A stretch of DNA of 64,000 nt from Saccharibacillus qingshengii (GCF_013185195.1 NZ_JAAZWC010000015.1:55331-119330), one strand, 5' to 3'. Positions 1 through 8,964 are shown, numbered from the stretch's first letter. The notes: generated by a model from the letters alone, not told the origin. A program made the numbers and translations.

Positions 1-1444
1 CCGCTTCTTCCCTGCGTCCAAGCTTCCAGAGCGTACGGCCGAGCAGCGTTTTCATTGCACTAGTCCAGCCGTACAGCGGCGCTTCCGTCAGCAGGCGCTC
101 GCATTCGGCGTACCGTTCCAACTCGAACAGACACTCGGCTGCCGCAGCTCTCGTCTCTTTGTCGCCGGGATAGCGCTTCAGTACGACCAACTGCCGCTCC
201 AGGTCCTGTTCCAGCAGCTCCAGCAGCCGAATACGGAGTTCGATATCGGAAGGTTCCAGCAGCAGCGCCAGCTCGCACACCTGAAACGATTCCGCGAATC
301 GCTCCAGCTCGCGATAGCAGCGCGCCAGGCCCAGCAGGGCATGCGGATCGTTCGGCAGCAAATCCAGCGCCCGTTGGTACAATCTTAATGCATCGGAAGC
401 CCGATCGCTTTCAAGCATCAGATCCGCCAGACGCATCAGGGCATCCCGCTCTTGCGGATAACGTCCGACCAGCGAAGCCCAGTCGATCTCGGCTTTCTCG
501 TCGTCGCCCATCAAATGCAGGGCTGTCGCCCGAAGGCGCAGCAGATCGGGGTCTCCGGCAAACAGGCGGAACGCCGCATCGAAATCTTCCAGCGCTTCTT
601 CCAGACTGCCGCTTCTGAGCCGGGCCGCTCCCCGGCTGCGAAGACCGAGAAATTCGTCCTGATCGAAATCCGCGCCTTTGGGCAGGTAATCGAAACGAAG
701 TTCCGACGCCTGCCGGATCGAATCAAGCATAAAAGCGGCAAAACCGGGCGGAACCAGCCGAGCCAGTCCGATCTCGTCGTCCGTCCAATAAAAGATACGG
801 TCCAGCATCCGCCAAACCGCACGCGGCAGGTAAGGATGTTCAGCCAAAAAGACAAGCAGACGCGGCTGGAACGCTTGTTTGAACGCCAGCTGCTGCAGCC
901 GTTCTTGTTCGAGCAGTTCACGCCAGGCTTCCGTTTGGATCCGCAGCGTATAATTCCCGTAAAGCTGTTCGAAGCGGCCGATCCAGACTTCCGCTTCCCG
1001 TTCTTCGCCCGCTGCCGGCTGCTCGGGCAATGCCGGAATCGGTGTCCGGTCACCCGCTGAGGCTTCCGGCTGCGGATGCGGAGGCTGCCCGACGGTTTCT
1101 TCCCTTCTTCGCCGGGCCAGCCGGTTGGCCTGCCCCCAAACAGGCAGGGCGCCAGGCGAGGGTTCTGCCGCCTGCGCCCTCGGCCCGGCTTCTTCATTGG
1201 GCCGGCCGAATCCTCCCAAGCCAGGCGAATCCGGCGCGGGAGAAGCATCGGACTGTCCGCGTGCGACTTCTTCCGGCGTAAGCGTCTTGGCCAATTCCAG
1301 CGCTTCCCCGTAAGCTTCCCGCAGACGCTGGAAACCTTCCGGATCGTCTTCCGGATGTACCTGCTTGAGCAGAGCGGCATAGGCCCGTTTAATGGCACGG
1401 GTATCTGCGGTAGGCGCGAGGCCCAGAATTCCCCAGACCCCCAT
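1..1444 (-). CDS. J-domain protein with C-terminal TPR-like repeats, partial (runs off the left edge)
   Basis: Probable co-chaperone for the adjacent HscC-like Hsp70. Reading leftward from ATG at 1444, the first 55 residues form a short J-domain: GVWGILGLAPTADTRAIKRA, then a helix ending in QVHPEDDPEGFQRLREAY. The usual HPD tripeptide is HPE here. After a Pro/Glu/Gly-rich linker of about 80 residues comes a helical region, and the last 200 visible residues look like TPR repeats (for example LYQRALDLLPNDPHALLGLA). The 3' end lies outside the window; at least 481 codons are present. The start is one base after the hscC stop, so the two genes are almost certainly co-transcribed and translationally coupled. 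Pairing of an HscC-type Hsp70 with a dedicated J protein is known from E. coli (DjlB/DjlC); the pairing here is inferred from adjacency. Confidence 0.82.
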   Translation of the reverse strand, partial: MGVWGILGLAPTADTRAIKRAYAALLKQVHPEDDPEGFQRLREAYGEALELAKTLTPEEVARGQSDASPAPDSPGLGGFGRPNEEAGPRAQAAEPSPGALPVWGQANRLARRRREETVGQPPHPQPEASAGDRTPIPALPEQPAAGEEREAEVWIGRFEQLYGNYTLRIQTEAWRELLEQERLQQLAFKQAFQPRLLVFLAEHPYLPRAVWRMLDRIFYWTDDEIGLARLVPPGFAAFMLDSIRQASELRFDYLPKGADFDQDEFLGLRSRGAARLRSGSLEEALEDFDAAFRLFAGDPDLLRLRATALHLMGDDEKAEIDWASLVGRYPQERDALMRLADLMLESDRASDALRLYQRALDLLPNDPHALLGLARCYRELERFAESFQVCELALLLEPSDIELRIRLLELLEQDLERQLVVLKRYPGDKETRAAAAECLFELERYAECERLLTEAPLYGWTSAMKTLLGRTLWKLGRREEA

Positions 1445-1445
1445 C

Positions 1446-3143
1446 TTAACGCCGGTTCCTTTCGAATTGATCCAGGAGCTGTTCCAGCCGCTCCGCTTCC
1501 TCCCGAATTTCCTGCTCGTCCTGCCGATGCAGAGCCGCTTCGAAACGCTGCAGGGCAAGCCCGATCCATTCCCGTTCGTCGCCCAGCCGTTCCTCGTAGA
1601 GACGGTCGCCGCGTGCCAGCAGCAGCCGGTTTTTCTCCTGGTCTCTCGGATGCATCTTGAGGGCGGATAGCTGCGCCAGACGGCGTTCGATCTCTTCCCG
1701 GCTCATCACGCCGGGATTTTCTTCGATCACAACCCGGTGTACGTCATCCAAACCGACGGTTTTGACTTCGACTTCCAGAATCCCGTTGATATCGTAAGTG
1801 TAGCGGATATCGATATCGCGGATGCCCGCCGTTCCGGGAGGGAATTCGACTTCCAGCTCGCCGAGCAGCAGATTGTTCGCGGCAAGCCGGTTCTCGCCCT
1901 GATAGATTTTGACGATAATCCGGGTCTGCTCTTCATTCACCGTAGAAAACCGTTTGACCCGGCTGACCGGAACAAACGTGTTGCGGTCGATAATCGGACT
2001 GAAATGTCCGCTCTCGTATTCGCCTGTCGCGTAAGCCATAGCCACCTCGGTTCCGAGCGTATACGGACAAACGTCCGTCATGACTACATCCTGAAATTCC
2101 TCGCTGCGTTCTTTCATGCCCGCCTGAACGCCCGCACCGACCGCAACGGTCTCGTCCGGATCGATATGCGCAGCAGGCAGGCGGCCGAACATCCGGCTCA
2201 GCATCCCGTAGACTGCAGGCATACGCGAAGCTCCGCCGACCATCACGATCTCGTCCACTGCCGACGCATCGATCGACGCATCCAGCAGCGCGCGTTCGAT
2301 CGGACGCCGGAGCCGTTCAACCAGAGGCTGCACCAGTTTCTCGAACCGCTCCCGGTCGATCCGCAGCTCCTTCATCTCGCCGCTGATACCCGCCCGCAGA
2401 TGGATCGGCTGATCCCGGGATAACAAGCGCTTGCCCATTTCCGCCTGATCCCTTAAAAAAGCAAGCGTTTTGCGTTCCAAAGAAGACGCCTGTACATTAA
2501 ACGAAGACAGATAATGATCGACGATCGCGTCGGTAAAATCTTCCCCGCCCAAATAATTGTCTCCCGCAACCGACTTGACCTCCATCACGCCGTCGAACAG
2601 CTCCAGAATCGAGACGTCGAACGTGCCGCCGCCCAGATCGAACACCAGAAACTGGGTCTCGGGCTTCTGTTGGTGCAGTCCGTAAGCAATCGCGGCAGCT
2701 GTCGGTTCGTTGAGCAGACGTTCGACCGTGAGGCCGGCCAGCTCGCCCGCCATGCGGGTCGCTTTGCGCTGCGTATCGTTGAAGTAGGCCGGTACGCTGA
2801 TGACCGCTTCGGTCACCGGCTCGCCGAGGAAACTCTCCGCGTCCGCTTTGAGTGCCCGAAGTACAAGCGCCGACAGTTCTTCCGCGCGGAAACGGCGGTC
2901 GCCGAGACGGATCTCGCGCGGCGTACCCATATGCCGTTTGAAAGCGGCCGTCGTCAGCAGAGGATGCGTCAGCAGACGTTCCCTTGCGATTCGACCGATC
3001 AAAATATCGCCGTTGTCGTCGACTCCGACGACCGACGGCGTCAATTTATCCCCCAGAGCATTGGGGATCAGCACGGCCTGTCCGTTTTTCCAGACGGAGA
3101 CGGCGCTGTTGGTCGTTCCCAGATCGATTCCGATAATGGTCAT
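1446..3143 (-). CDS. hscC: Hsp70-family chaperone, HscC-like
   Basis: ATP-dependent Hsp70-class chaperone of 565 aa, shorter than DnaK (about 610-640) and matching HscC/Hsp62 in length. The nucleotide-binding domain has phosphate-1 motif GIDLGTTNSAV (residues 5-15), the SVPAYFNDTQRKATRMAGEL segment, NEPTAAAIAYG, and phosphate-2 motif FDLGGGTFDVS. A short substrate-binding beta domain follows, and the C-terminal lid is reduced to a charged helix (EIREEAERLEQLLDQFERNR). A GGAGG site precedes the ATG. There is no grpE or dnaJ alongside, so this is not the main dnaK locus. The following gene is a J-domain protein one base away. The Hsp70 assignment is certain; the HscC subfamily rests on length and the J partner. 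Confidence 0.9.
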   Translation of the reverse strand: MTIIGIDLGTTNSAVSVWKNGQAVLIPNALGDKLTPSVVGVDDNGDILIGRIARERLLTHPLLTTAAFKRHMGTPREIRLGDRRFRAEELSALVLRALKADAESFLGEPVTEAVISVPAYFNDTQRKATRMAGELAGLTVERLLNEPTAAAIAYGLHQQKPETQFLVFDLGGGTFDVSILELFDGVMEVKSVAGDNYLGGEDFTDAIVDHYLSSFNVQASSLERKTLAFLRDQAEMGKRLLSRDQPIHLRAGISGEMKELRIDRERFEKLVQPLVERLRRPIERALLDASIDASAVDEIVMVGGASRMPAVYGMLSRMFGRLPAAHIDPDETVAVGAGVQAGMKERSEEFQDVVMTDVCPYTLGTEVAMAYATGEYESGHFSPIIDRNTFVPVSRVKRFSTVNEEQTRIIVKIYQGENRLAANNLLLGELEVEFPPGTAGIRDIDIRYTYDINGILEVEVKTVGLDDVHRVVIEENPGVMSREEIERRLAQLSALKMHPRDQEKNRLLLARGDRLYEERLGDEREWIGLALQRFEAALHRQDEQEIREEAERLEQLLDQFERNRR

Positions 3144-3243
3144 GGTTCCTCCGTCTTTTCGTTAATTGATATGTAGAATAAATGTCTGTTTAATCTTAGT
3201 GTACCAGCGAATCGGTTCATGCGACAAATAAGAATGAAAGCGG

Positions 3244-3281
3244 AAAAAGCCGGATGAGGATTTGCCTCATCCGGCTTTTTT
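3244..3281. terminator. Bidirectional Rho-independent terminator
   Basis: An 11-bp perfect stem (GCCGGATGAGG / CCTCATCCGGC) with a 5-nt loop, flanked by five A on the left and six T on the right. On the minus strand it ends the transcript of the ketopantoate-reductase-like gene, which stops at 3367. Confidence 0.85.
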
Positions 3282-3366
3282 GTCGAGCATGCGATAGGTT
3301 AAACGAAATCACCCTTCAGCCGGCCGAATCTTCCGTAGGCTTTGTGTTTTCGGTTCCTCTTTGTTG

Positions 3367-4395
3367 TTAAATAACGAGCAGCTTTTGGAAGGCTTTGAGA
3401 TTCGTATCGAAATCGGGTACGGTTCGGGTTTCTTCGGCCGATTTGATCTGCGAGACGACCAAGTCGTTGAACGGCGTCGGAATTCTTGTGCCTTCGGCCG
3501 TTTTCGGAATCACTCCGTTAATGTAATCGATCTCGGTGTCGCGCTTTTTCTCCAGATCCTGAAGCATGCTCGCTCTCAGCAGCCTCGAGGGCTCCATGGT
3601 TACCCTGAAGGCTTGGATACGTTCGGGAACATCGTTTTCGCTGCTCAATTCCAGAGATTCCAGATCGAATCCGCCCATTTTGGCAAATCGGATACCATTT
3701 GCGCGTCCGACCTTGATCGTCTCGTCCGCGATATGAACCGCGCTCGCGATGCCGGTTTCATGGTCGAGAATGTCTCCGTACGTTCCGTTTAACGCTGCCG
3801 ACAGACCGCTGAACGCGTTATTGATCAGCAGTTTTGACCATTTCGTTCCGACCAGGTTATCGGAAATATGCGTTCCGCCCACAAGCTCCAGCACCGTCTG
3901 AATCCGCCGGATTCTGTCCGTCGTTTCGCCGTTTAATTCTCCGATTTGAAAAGCATACTTTTTAAACTGGCCGTACTCGGTCGTAAGCTCGGAAACGCCC
4001 GGCTCGATAAAGGTGGCACCGAATTCGACCGATCCCGCGATTACGCGCTCTTCGCCGACGATCGAAGCCACTTTCTGTTCGGGTATCCCGTTTTGCAGGG
4101 AACAGACTACACTCTCTTCTTTTAAAAACGGCAGCAGCTCTGCAAGAACGGAGTCGTTATACAATTGCTTCGTTAACAGCAGAACCAGATCGTATGTCCC
4201 CGATTTCTGCTTAGGGCTAACGGCTTTTACTTCCGCATGAAATTCCGTCGTACCCGTAACTTTGGCGCCAACTTCATTCAGAGCCTCGATATGCGCCTGA
4301 TAGACGTCGATCAACTCGACATCCATCCCTCCGGCAGACAGATACGCTCCGACAATGGTTCCCAAGGAACCCGCTCCCAAAACCGCGATTCTCAT
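3367..4395 (-). CDS. Ketopantoate reductase (ApbA/PanE) family protein
   Basis: NADP-dependent reductase of the ApbA/PanE family, 342 aa. An N-terminal Rossmann motif, VLGAGSLGTIVGAYL (residues 5-19), is followed by the LLLTKQ strand carrying the lysine of the nucleotide pocket, then SLQNG, and a C-terminal helical domain with TKWSKLLINNA, the family's catalytic-lysine block. It is longer than E. coli PanE (303 aa) and sits away from panB/panC, so the true substrate may be another 2-oxo acid rather than 2-dehydropantoate. It lies 30 bp after the acetoacetate decarboxylase-like gene on the same strand, with AAAGGAGAG before the ATG, and ends at the terminator near 3244. Family assignment is firm; substrate is not. 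Confidence 0.85.
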   Translation of the reverse strand: MRIAVLGAGSLGTIVGAYLSAGGMDVELIDVYQAHIEALNEVGAKVTGTTEFHAEVKAVSPKQKSGTYDLVLLLTKQLYNDSVLAELLPFLKEESVVCSLQNGIPEQKVASIVGEERVIAGSVEFGATFIEPGVSELTTEYGQFKKYAFQIGELNGETTDRIRRIQTVLELVGGTHISDNLVGTKWSKLLINNAFSGLSAALNGTYGDILDHETGIASAVHIADETIKVGRANGIRFAKMGGFDLESLELSSENDVPERIQAFRVTMEPSRLLRASMLQDLEKKRDTEIDYINGVIPKTAEGTRIPTPFNDLVVSQIKSAEETRTVPDFDTNLKAFQKLLVI

Positions 4396-4410
4396 TTTAA
4401 ACTCTCCTTT

Positions 4411-4437
4411 ATTATTGTTCCAATATTATTGTTCCAA
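4411..4437. repeat. 14-bp tandem duplication across a stop codon
   Basis: The unit ATTATTGTTCCAAT is repeated (4411-4424 and 4425-4437, the second copy 13 of 14). On the minus strand the duplication covers the last codons and the stop of the decarboxylase gene, so a second Leu-Glu-Gln-stop-like stretch follows in another frame. It looks like a recent slippage event. Confidence 0.7.
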
Positions 4438-5169
4438 GTAGTTGTATACAGGCTGCGCCGCATTCAAGGTCAAGTCTGTCAGGATATGGGACGCCGAAAC
4501 GATTTCCAATACCGGCAGATCCGCAAGAGGCGCCAGCGCATGTTCGAATAATTGAAGCCGGGCAGGTCCGCTATAAGCCCATTTCACTTTGATGTCCGTA
4601 ATCCGGGTTCGAATCAAGTCGCAAATCCGAAGATTCCCCGGGTAATCCGTCGCGATCTTCACCATAAAGTTAGGACGGCAGATTTCCTGTTTGGCCGCTT
4701 CCTTGTCCATCTCGACATGCTTATATCCCATCGTGGCATTTGCGATACGGAGCGAGCCGTAATCCAGCGTGCCGACCAGCGTATCCGAATCCACATACAG
4801 CTTGGGCGCGCCCAACTTTTTCGGATATGCCGTAAGTTCTCGGCCGCTTGCGATCGCCGGGAAGTTGTCCACGTACATCGAATGCACATAATCGCCGTCC
4901 TCGCCGTTAAAGCGGACCGGAATCACCTGTCCAGCCTCGGTATACGCACCCAATCCGGAAACGTCGGGCATCCACATCACTTCGAATTTGACCAAAGGAT
5001 CCCCGATCTCGAGAGGTTCCGGCACAGCCGCGCGCAAAGCTTTTGTATCCGTCCGATAAATGATGTTCAGATATTCGCGGTTGACGAATTTATAGGGCGG
5101 CATGGAGTACGCAGGCGCAGTTAGAGGCGTATTGAGATTTTTGGCTATGTGGTTCACATCGATTTTCAT
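4426..5169 (-). CDS. adc: Acetoacetate decarboxylase
   Basis: Schiff-base decarboxylase converting acetoacetate to acetone and CO2, or a close relative acting on another beta-keto acid. The 247-aa length matches the clostridial enzyme. The catalytic block is GRELTAYPKKLGAPKL (residues 109-124), in which Lys117 would be the Schiff-base lysine and Lys118 the adjacent pKa-lowering lysine. The arginine/glutamate-rich pocket motifs of the family (EPLEIGDPLVKFEVMWMPDV) are present. It is the first gene of a two-gene minus-strand unit with a PanE-like reductase, and diverges from a LysR-type regulator. No CoA-transferase is nearby, so a solventogenic role is not supported by context. Confidence 0.9.
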   Translation of the reverse strand: MKIDVNHIAKNLNTPLTAPAYSMPPYKFVNREYLNIIYRTDTKALRAAVPEPLEIGDPLVKFEVMWMPDVSGLGAYTEAGQVIPVRFNGEDGDYVHSMYVDNFPAIASGRELTAYPKKLGAPKLYVDSDTLVGTLDYGSLRIANATMGYKHVEMDKEAAKQEICRPNFMVKIATDYPGNLRICDLIRTRITDIKVKWAYSGPARLQLFEHALAPLADLPVLEIVSASHILTDLTLNAAQPVYNYLEQ

Positions 5170-5296
5170 AGAATCCCGTCTCCTTTTATCGCTTAAAATT
5201 GTTTCTTCTGTTATTATTTTATCTCTTCATTTAAATTTAATCTAATATATAATTATCTATATATACATTTATCCTAATCAATATATGGAGGTTCAT
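5170..5296. promoter_or_regulatory. AT-rich divergent promoter region between adc and the LysR gene
   Basis: A very AT-rich 127-bp spacer in a GC-rich genome. On the plus strand TATAAT at 5248-5253 lies 16 bp after TTCATT, a likely promoter for the LysR gene. On the minus strand TTAGAT-18-TAAAAT is a candidate for the adc operon. The divergent layout is the classic LysR arrangement, so an operator for the regulator is expected here. Individual elements are weak calls. Confidence 0.5.
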
Positions 5297-6181
5297 ATGG
5301 AACTGCTTCAGCTCAAATACTTTCAGACGGTGGCTTATACGGAACACATCTCCAAAGCGGCCAAACAATTGAATATTGCCCAGCCTTCTTTAAGCCTGAC
5401 GATCAAAAGACTTGAAAATGAATTGGGAACGGCCTTGTTCGAGCGGACAGGGAGAAATATTCAATTGAGTTCTTCGGGACATATTCTTTTGAAACACGTT
5501 AACCGGATTTTTACCGAGATCGACAATGCGCGTCTAGAAATTCATTCAGAGGAACAGTCAACCGCCGGGATCATTAAAATATCGATCACGAATCCGAGAT
5601 TTCTTACGGGGCTGATCCGCAGCTATGTGACCAGCTTCCCCGAATCCAAGATTATTCAAAGCCTCGGTGCCAAAAACGAAATAGCCGCAAGTTTAAAAAA
5701 AGGCTCCATCGATCTTGGCATTACCGGCCATCCTATTCAAGACGAAGAAATCGAAAGCCGCGTTCTGGTCAATGAAGATATTGTTCTGGTCCTGCCTTCG
5801 AACCACAAATTGACGGATCAAACCAAAGTCCCGTTAAGCCAGGTTGCCGACGAGTCGTTCATTACTTTGGCCAATAATGCGGAATACAGCGATTTTACGG
5901 CATTGCTTTACGAAAAAGCCGGATTCAGCCCGAACATCGCATTCGAGGTCGATTCTCATCTGCTGGTCGAAATTGCCAAGCTTGATCAGGGTGCAGCTTT
6001 GCTTCCGATCTCGATCTGCCGCACCTTAGGTTTGAATTATGTTCAATTGACGGATGAAGCCGCTACCTATCCGGTAGGATTATCCTGGCTCAGACATAAG
6101 ACGCTATCCTCTTCGGCCAGCAAATTCCGCGACTTCATCATTTCTTATTATCAAGAAAATCACGAACTGTTTTTGGCTTAA
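5297..6181 (+). CDS. LysR-family transcriptional regulator (divergent from adc)
   Basis: DNA-binding regulator of 294 aa. The N-terminal winged helix-turn-helix is typical (LLQLKYFQTVAYTEHISKAA, then AQPSLSLTIKRLENELGTAL), followed by a LysR substrate-binding domain (residues about 90-290). The start is placed at ATG 5297 because GGAGG at 5287-5291 lies 5 nt before it; the upstream in-frame ATG at 5285 overlaps that site. It faces the adc/panE-like unit across 127 bp and probably controls it in response to a small acidic ligand. The 3' side has no convincing terminator before the minus-strand remnant at 6270. Confidence 0.9.
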   Translation: MELLQLKYFQTVAYTEHISKAAKQLNIAQPSLSLTIKRLENELGTALFERTGRNIQLSSSGHILLKHVNRIFTEIDNARLEIHSEEQSTAGIIKISITNPRFLTGLIRSYVTSFPESKIIQSLGAKNEIAASLKKGSIDLGITGHPIQDEEIESRVLVNEDIVLVLPSNHKLTDQTKVPLSQVADESFITLANNAEYSDFTALLYEKAGFSPNIAFEVDSHLLVEIAKLDQGAALLPISICRTLGLNYVQLTDEAATYPVGLSWLRHKTLSSSASKFRDFIISYYQENHELFLA

Positions 6182-6269
6182 ATGAAGGCTCTTCATATCG
6201 GCTCTTGCTGCATCGACGTTGAAATCCGCGGTGCTCGGATCGATTTTATTTTCCCTTTTCGGATCTCTA

Positions 6270-6743
6270 TTATCCAATCCGCCTGGGCAGATCGGTCAAG
6301 CTATAAGCTTCGAGGCGGCCTGGGGGAATACGTTCGCTTTGCTCTCTCGGCAGCCGAAGCAGGTGCGTGAACAGCTCAAGCCTGAAATCCAGCAGCGCAT
6401 TTTGCTCCGCACGGGTCGATATCCGTTCCAGCGCATAGGAAACCAGCCACGTACATATCCAACTCAGCAGCAGGAACCCGACCGCAATTCGCCAGCCGCC
6501 CGACTCCGGATCAGACGTAAGGTTTCCAACTGCCCAACCGAGCAGCACCGGTCGGGACAGATTGAACAGAGCCGCCGCGATGCCGAGCAAAGCAGCCAGA
6601 AGACTCGATCCCGGACGGCGTAAGAAAGGAATAAGCAGTTTTCTTAGAACAGAAGATGCCGCTCCGATACGACCAGTTCCGCACTCCGCTTGACTTGGCG
6701 CCGATAATTTTTCGTTTTTGCTATCAAATTCACGATTTCGCAT
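6270..6743 (-). pseudogene. Truncated ABC exporter: transmembrane-domain fragment
   Basis: 157 aa resembling only the first part of an ABC exporter half-transporter: a soluble head, two hydrophobic segments (SLLAALLGIAAALFNLSRPV and a second around residues 85-105) and the ERISTRAEQNALLDFRLELF coupling region, ending at SLTDLPRRIG where the family continues for over 400 residues. Adjacent TAA and TAG codons follow and I find no continuation in other frames before 6182. The ribosome site GGGAGGAG precedes the ATG, so a peptide may still be made. It is most simply a decayed gene whose 3' end was deleted. Confidence 0.6.
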
Positions 6744-6774
6744 AACTTTCTCTCCTCCCTGATTTCAAAAGCGC

Positions 6775-6802
6775 AAAAAAGGCAGCCGCTGAGCGGCTGC
6801 CT
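6775..6802 (-). terminator. Rho-independent terminator of the amino acid permease gene
   Basis: Stem GGCAGCCGCT/AGCGGCTGCC with a very short loop; on the minus strand it is followed by six T. It lies about 60 nt after the permease stop codon. Confidence 0.8.
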
Positions 6803-6863
6803 TCCTCTTATACACGATGTCCCACATTTTCTACTGTTCGATGCCGTAGATGATGTTATTGAA

Positions 6864-8285
6864 TCAAATCCCCTTGTTCCCTTCGTCCGCTTCCCGCAGC
6901 TGCTTGTGCAGCAGCGGATAAAAAACGATGCCGCTGACCAGCAGCAGAACGCCGAACAGGAAGGTCTGCCAATCGCCCATACCTGCATAGACGACCCAGA
7001 TCGAGTAGATCGTCGCAAGCCCGGCCACGATGCCGTCCATACGCCGTTCCCGCATAACCGAATATCCTTCGCCTGTCAGCGTCAGCTTAAGCTGGTAGAC
7101 CGAGGCGATCAGGTAAGGGACCAGATACGCAAGCGTGGCGACCACGATAATGAAGTCGAACGCCTGCGAGATCGAACCCGAGATCGTCGAGAAGATCAGC
7201 AGTTGGCCGAGACCGTTCGAGATCCACAGTGACAGCTTCGGCATGCCTTTATCGTTCTCTTTGCGAAACGGCTGCAGGAAGACACGCTGCCGGGCCGCTT
7301 CGTACGGCACTTCCGCACTGAGCAGTACCCAGCCGATCGTGGAACCGATCAGACTGATCAATCCGAGCGCAGCCAGCAGGTAACCGCCGTACGGACCAAG
7401 TACGGCTGCCATCGCATCGACGAGCGGATTCTGCGACTGCATCAGCTGTTCCTTGGGCAGAAGGCCCATGGTCAGAATACTGATCCCTACATACAGCACG
7501 ATGGCGATCGCAAGTCCGGCAACCGTCGCGCGGCTGACGTCTTTTTTGCGTTTGGCTCGTGCCGCGAATACGGTCGCCGACTCCACGCCGATAAATGCCC
7601 ACAAGGTCACGACCGCCGCCGCATTGACCTGCGACAGCAGCGAGACGGAACGCCCTTCGCTGTCCAGATGCGCGGCTGCGAATTGTCCCATCGTGGACGA
7701 CTGGAACGCAAACAGCGCGATCACGATAAACAGTGCGAAGCCGATCACTTTCGTAGCCGTGGCAATCAAGTTAAGCCGTCCGGCACCCTCGATGCCTCTC
7801 AGCGCCAGGAAATGCGTACTCCACAGCAGCAGCGAGCAGACGATGAAATTCAGCGCATGGCCGATCGTCAGTTGGAAGTCCCCTGCGCTCATCAAGATCA
7901 CCGTGCTGTTCATTGCAGGGAAAAACGTGGACAGATAACTCGCGAACGTCGTGATCACCGCAACAAATCCCGCAATATTGCCGATCCAGTATCCCCAGCT
8001 CGACATAAATCCCGACAGCAGCGATAAATTCGGGCTGTTCGGGAACAATTCTTTGGCATAGATTTGCGGACCTCCGTTCAGATCCGGTTTGCGCAGCGCC
8101 AGATTTCCGAACACAAGCGCCAGCATCAGCACACCGAAACCGGTCACTGCCCAGGCTAGTACCGTACCTGCCGGACTTGCGGCTTCCGCCAGCGAACGCG
8201 GCAGCATGAAAATGCCCGATCCGACCATATTGCCGACGACCAATGCCGTCAGCACCCATAAACCCAATGGCTTTCCCTTACTCAA
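6864..8285 (-). CDS. APC-superfamily amino acid permease/antiporter
   Basis: Integral membrane amino acid transporter with about 12 hydrophobic segments. The N-terminal signature GLWVLTALVVGNMVGSGIF followed by LPRSLAEAASP is the substrate-binding TM1 of the APC family, closest in appearance to the basic amino acid/polyamine antiporter branch. I place the start at TTG 8285 (AAAGGGG eight bases upstream), giving 473 aa, the usual family length; the frame is open for another 50 codons upstream but that stretch has no APC character. The last 15 residues are charged. It is monocistronic with a terminator at 6775. Substrate cannot be read from sequence. Confidence 0.85.
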   Translation of the reverse strand: MSKGKPLGLWVLTALVVGNMVGSGIFMLPRSLAEAASPAGTVLAWAVTGFGVLMLALVFGNLALRKPDLNGGPQIYAKELFPNSPNLSLLSGFMSSWGYWIGNIAGFVAVITTFASYLSTFFPAMNSTVILMSAGDFQLTIGHALNFIVCSLLLWSTHFLALRGIEGAGRLNLIATATKVIGFALFIVIALFAFQSSTMGQFAAAHLDSEGRSVSLLSQVNAAAVVTLWAFIGVESATVFAARAKRKKDVSRATVAGLAIAIVLYVGISILTMGLLPKEQLMQSQNPLVDAMAAVLGPYGGYLLAALGLISLIGSTIGWVLLSAEVPYEAARQRVFLQPFRKENDKGMPKLSLWISNGLGQLLIFSTISGSISQAFDFIIVVATLAYLVPYLIASVYQLKLTLTGEGYSVMRERRMDGIVAGLATIYSIWVVYAGMGDWQTFLFGVLLLVSGIVFYPLLHKQLREADEGNKGI

Positions 8286-8456
8286 TCCCAATACCCCTTT
8301 TCGTTCATACTCTATCTCTCTACCAAGGAGTCGCAAAAGAGAACTCCGGTTTTCTACTATACTCTTTTCTCTGGTAAAGCGAAAGAGCGAATTCCTTTTT
8401 GGGGAGACAGGTTTGTGACAGTTGAGGCCTTTCAAACCCCCGGATCTTTTGTATCG

Positions 8457-8486
8457 TTGTACGAAGCGGCCGCGCTCCTGTAGAAT
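8457..8486 (+). promoter_or_regulatory. Putative SigA promoter for the PH-domain protein
   Basis: TTGTAC (8457-8462), an 18-bp spacer and TAGAAT (8481-8486), about 25 bases before the GGAGG site of the gene at 8517. Confidence 0.55.
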
Positions 8487-8516
8487 AAACAGGAAATCAT
8501 TTATTCGGAGGCGGGC

Positions 8517-8951
8517 ATGAATCGATACAAAAGCGAAAAAGACATTTTCTTCTTCATTCTGAACTGGTCCATTATTATCATTCTGCTGATCCTAGTCTGG
8601 ATGGGACTCAGCACCGGAGGCTCCCTGCTGTTCATTCCGATCTGGCTGTTGATTCTGATGTTCGTAGTTTCCACCTGGTATATTACGAACTACGAGATTC
8701 AGGGCGGCCATCTGCGCGTGCGCTCGGGTCCGCTGAACTGGAATATCCCGATCGACCGGATCGAAGCCGTTCGCCGCAAACGCAGTTTCAACTCGGGCCC
8801 CGCCCACTCGCGCAGCCGTCTGGAGATCCTCTATACCGGCGGCAGCATTCTGATTTCCCCGCTTCGGGAAGAGCAGTTCCTGAAGCAGCTCCAAGCGGCC
8901 AACCGCAAGATCAAAGTGGACGTGCCGGATATCAAAAAAGAAAACGGCTGA
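8517..8951 (+). CDS. Small membrane protein with bacterial PH-like domain
   Basis: 144 aa. Two closely spaced hydrophobic segments (about residues 12-33 and 37-55) are followed by a soluble domain that reads TNYEIQGGHLRVRSGPLNWN, then IPIDRIEAVRRKRSFNSGPA and ILISPLREEQFLKQLQ, the pattern of the bPH_6-type membrane-associated PH domain. Such proteins are of unknown function. A GGAGG site precedes the ATG. Monocistronic, closed by the terminator at 8965. Confidence 0.8.
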   Translation: MNRYKSEKDIFFFILNWSIIIILLILVWMGLSTGGSLLFIPIWLLILMFVVSTWYITNYEIQGGHLRVRSGPLNWNIPIDRIEAVRRKRSFNSGPAHSRSRLEILYTGGSILISPLREEQFLKQLQAANRKIKVDVPDIKKENG

Positions 8952-8964
8952 GGCCAAACAAGCC

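Noticed and set aside
8286..8435. N-terminal extension of the amino acid permease
   Set aside because: The added 50 residues are not APC-like and the TTG at 8285 has a ribosome site and gives the normal family length.
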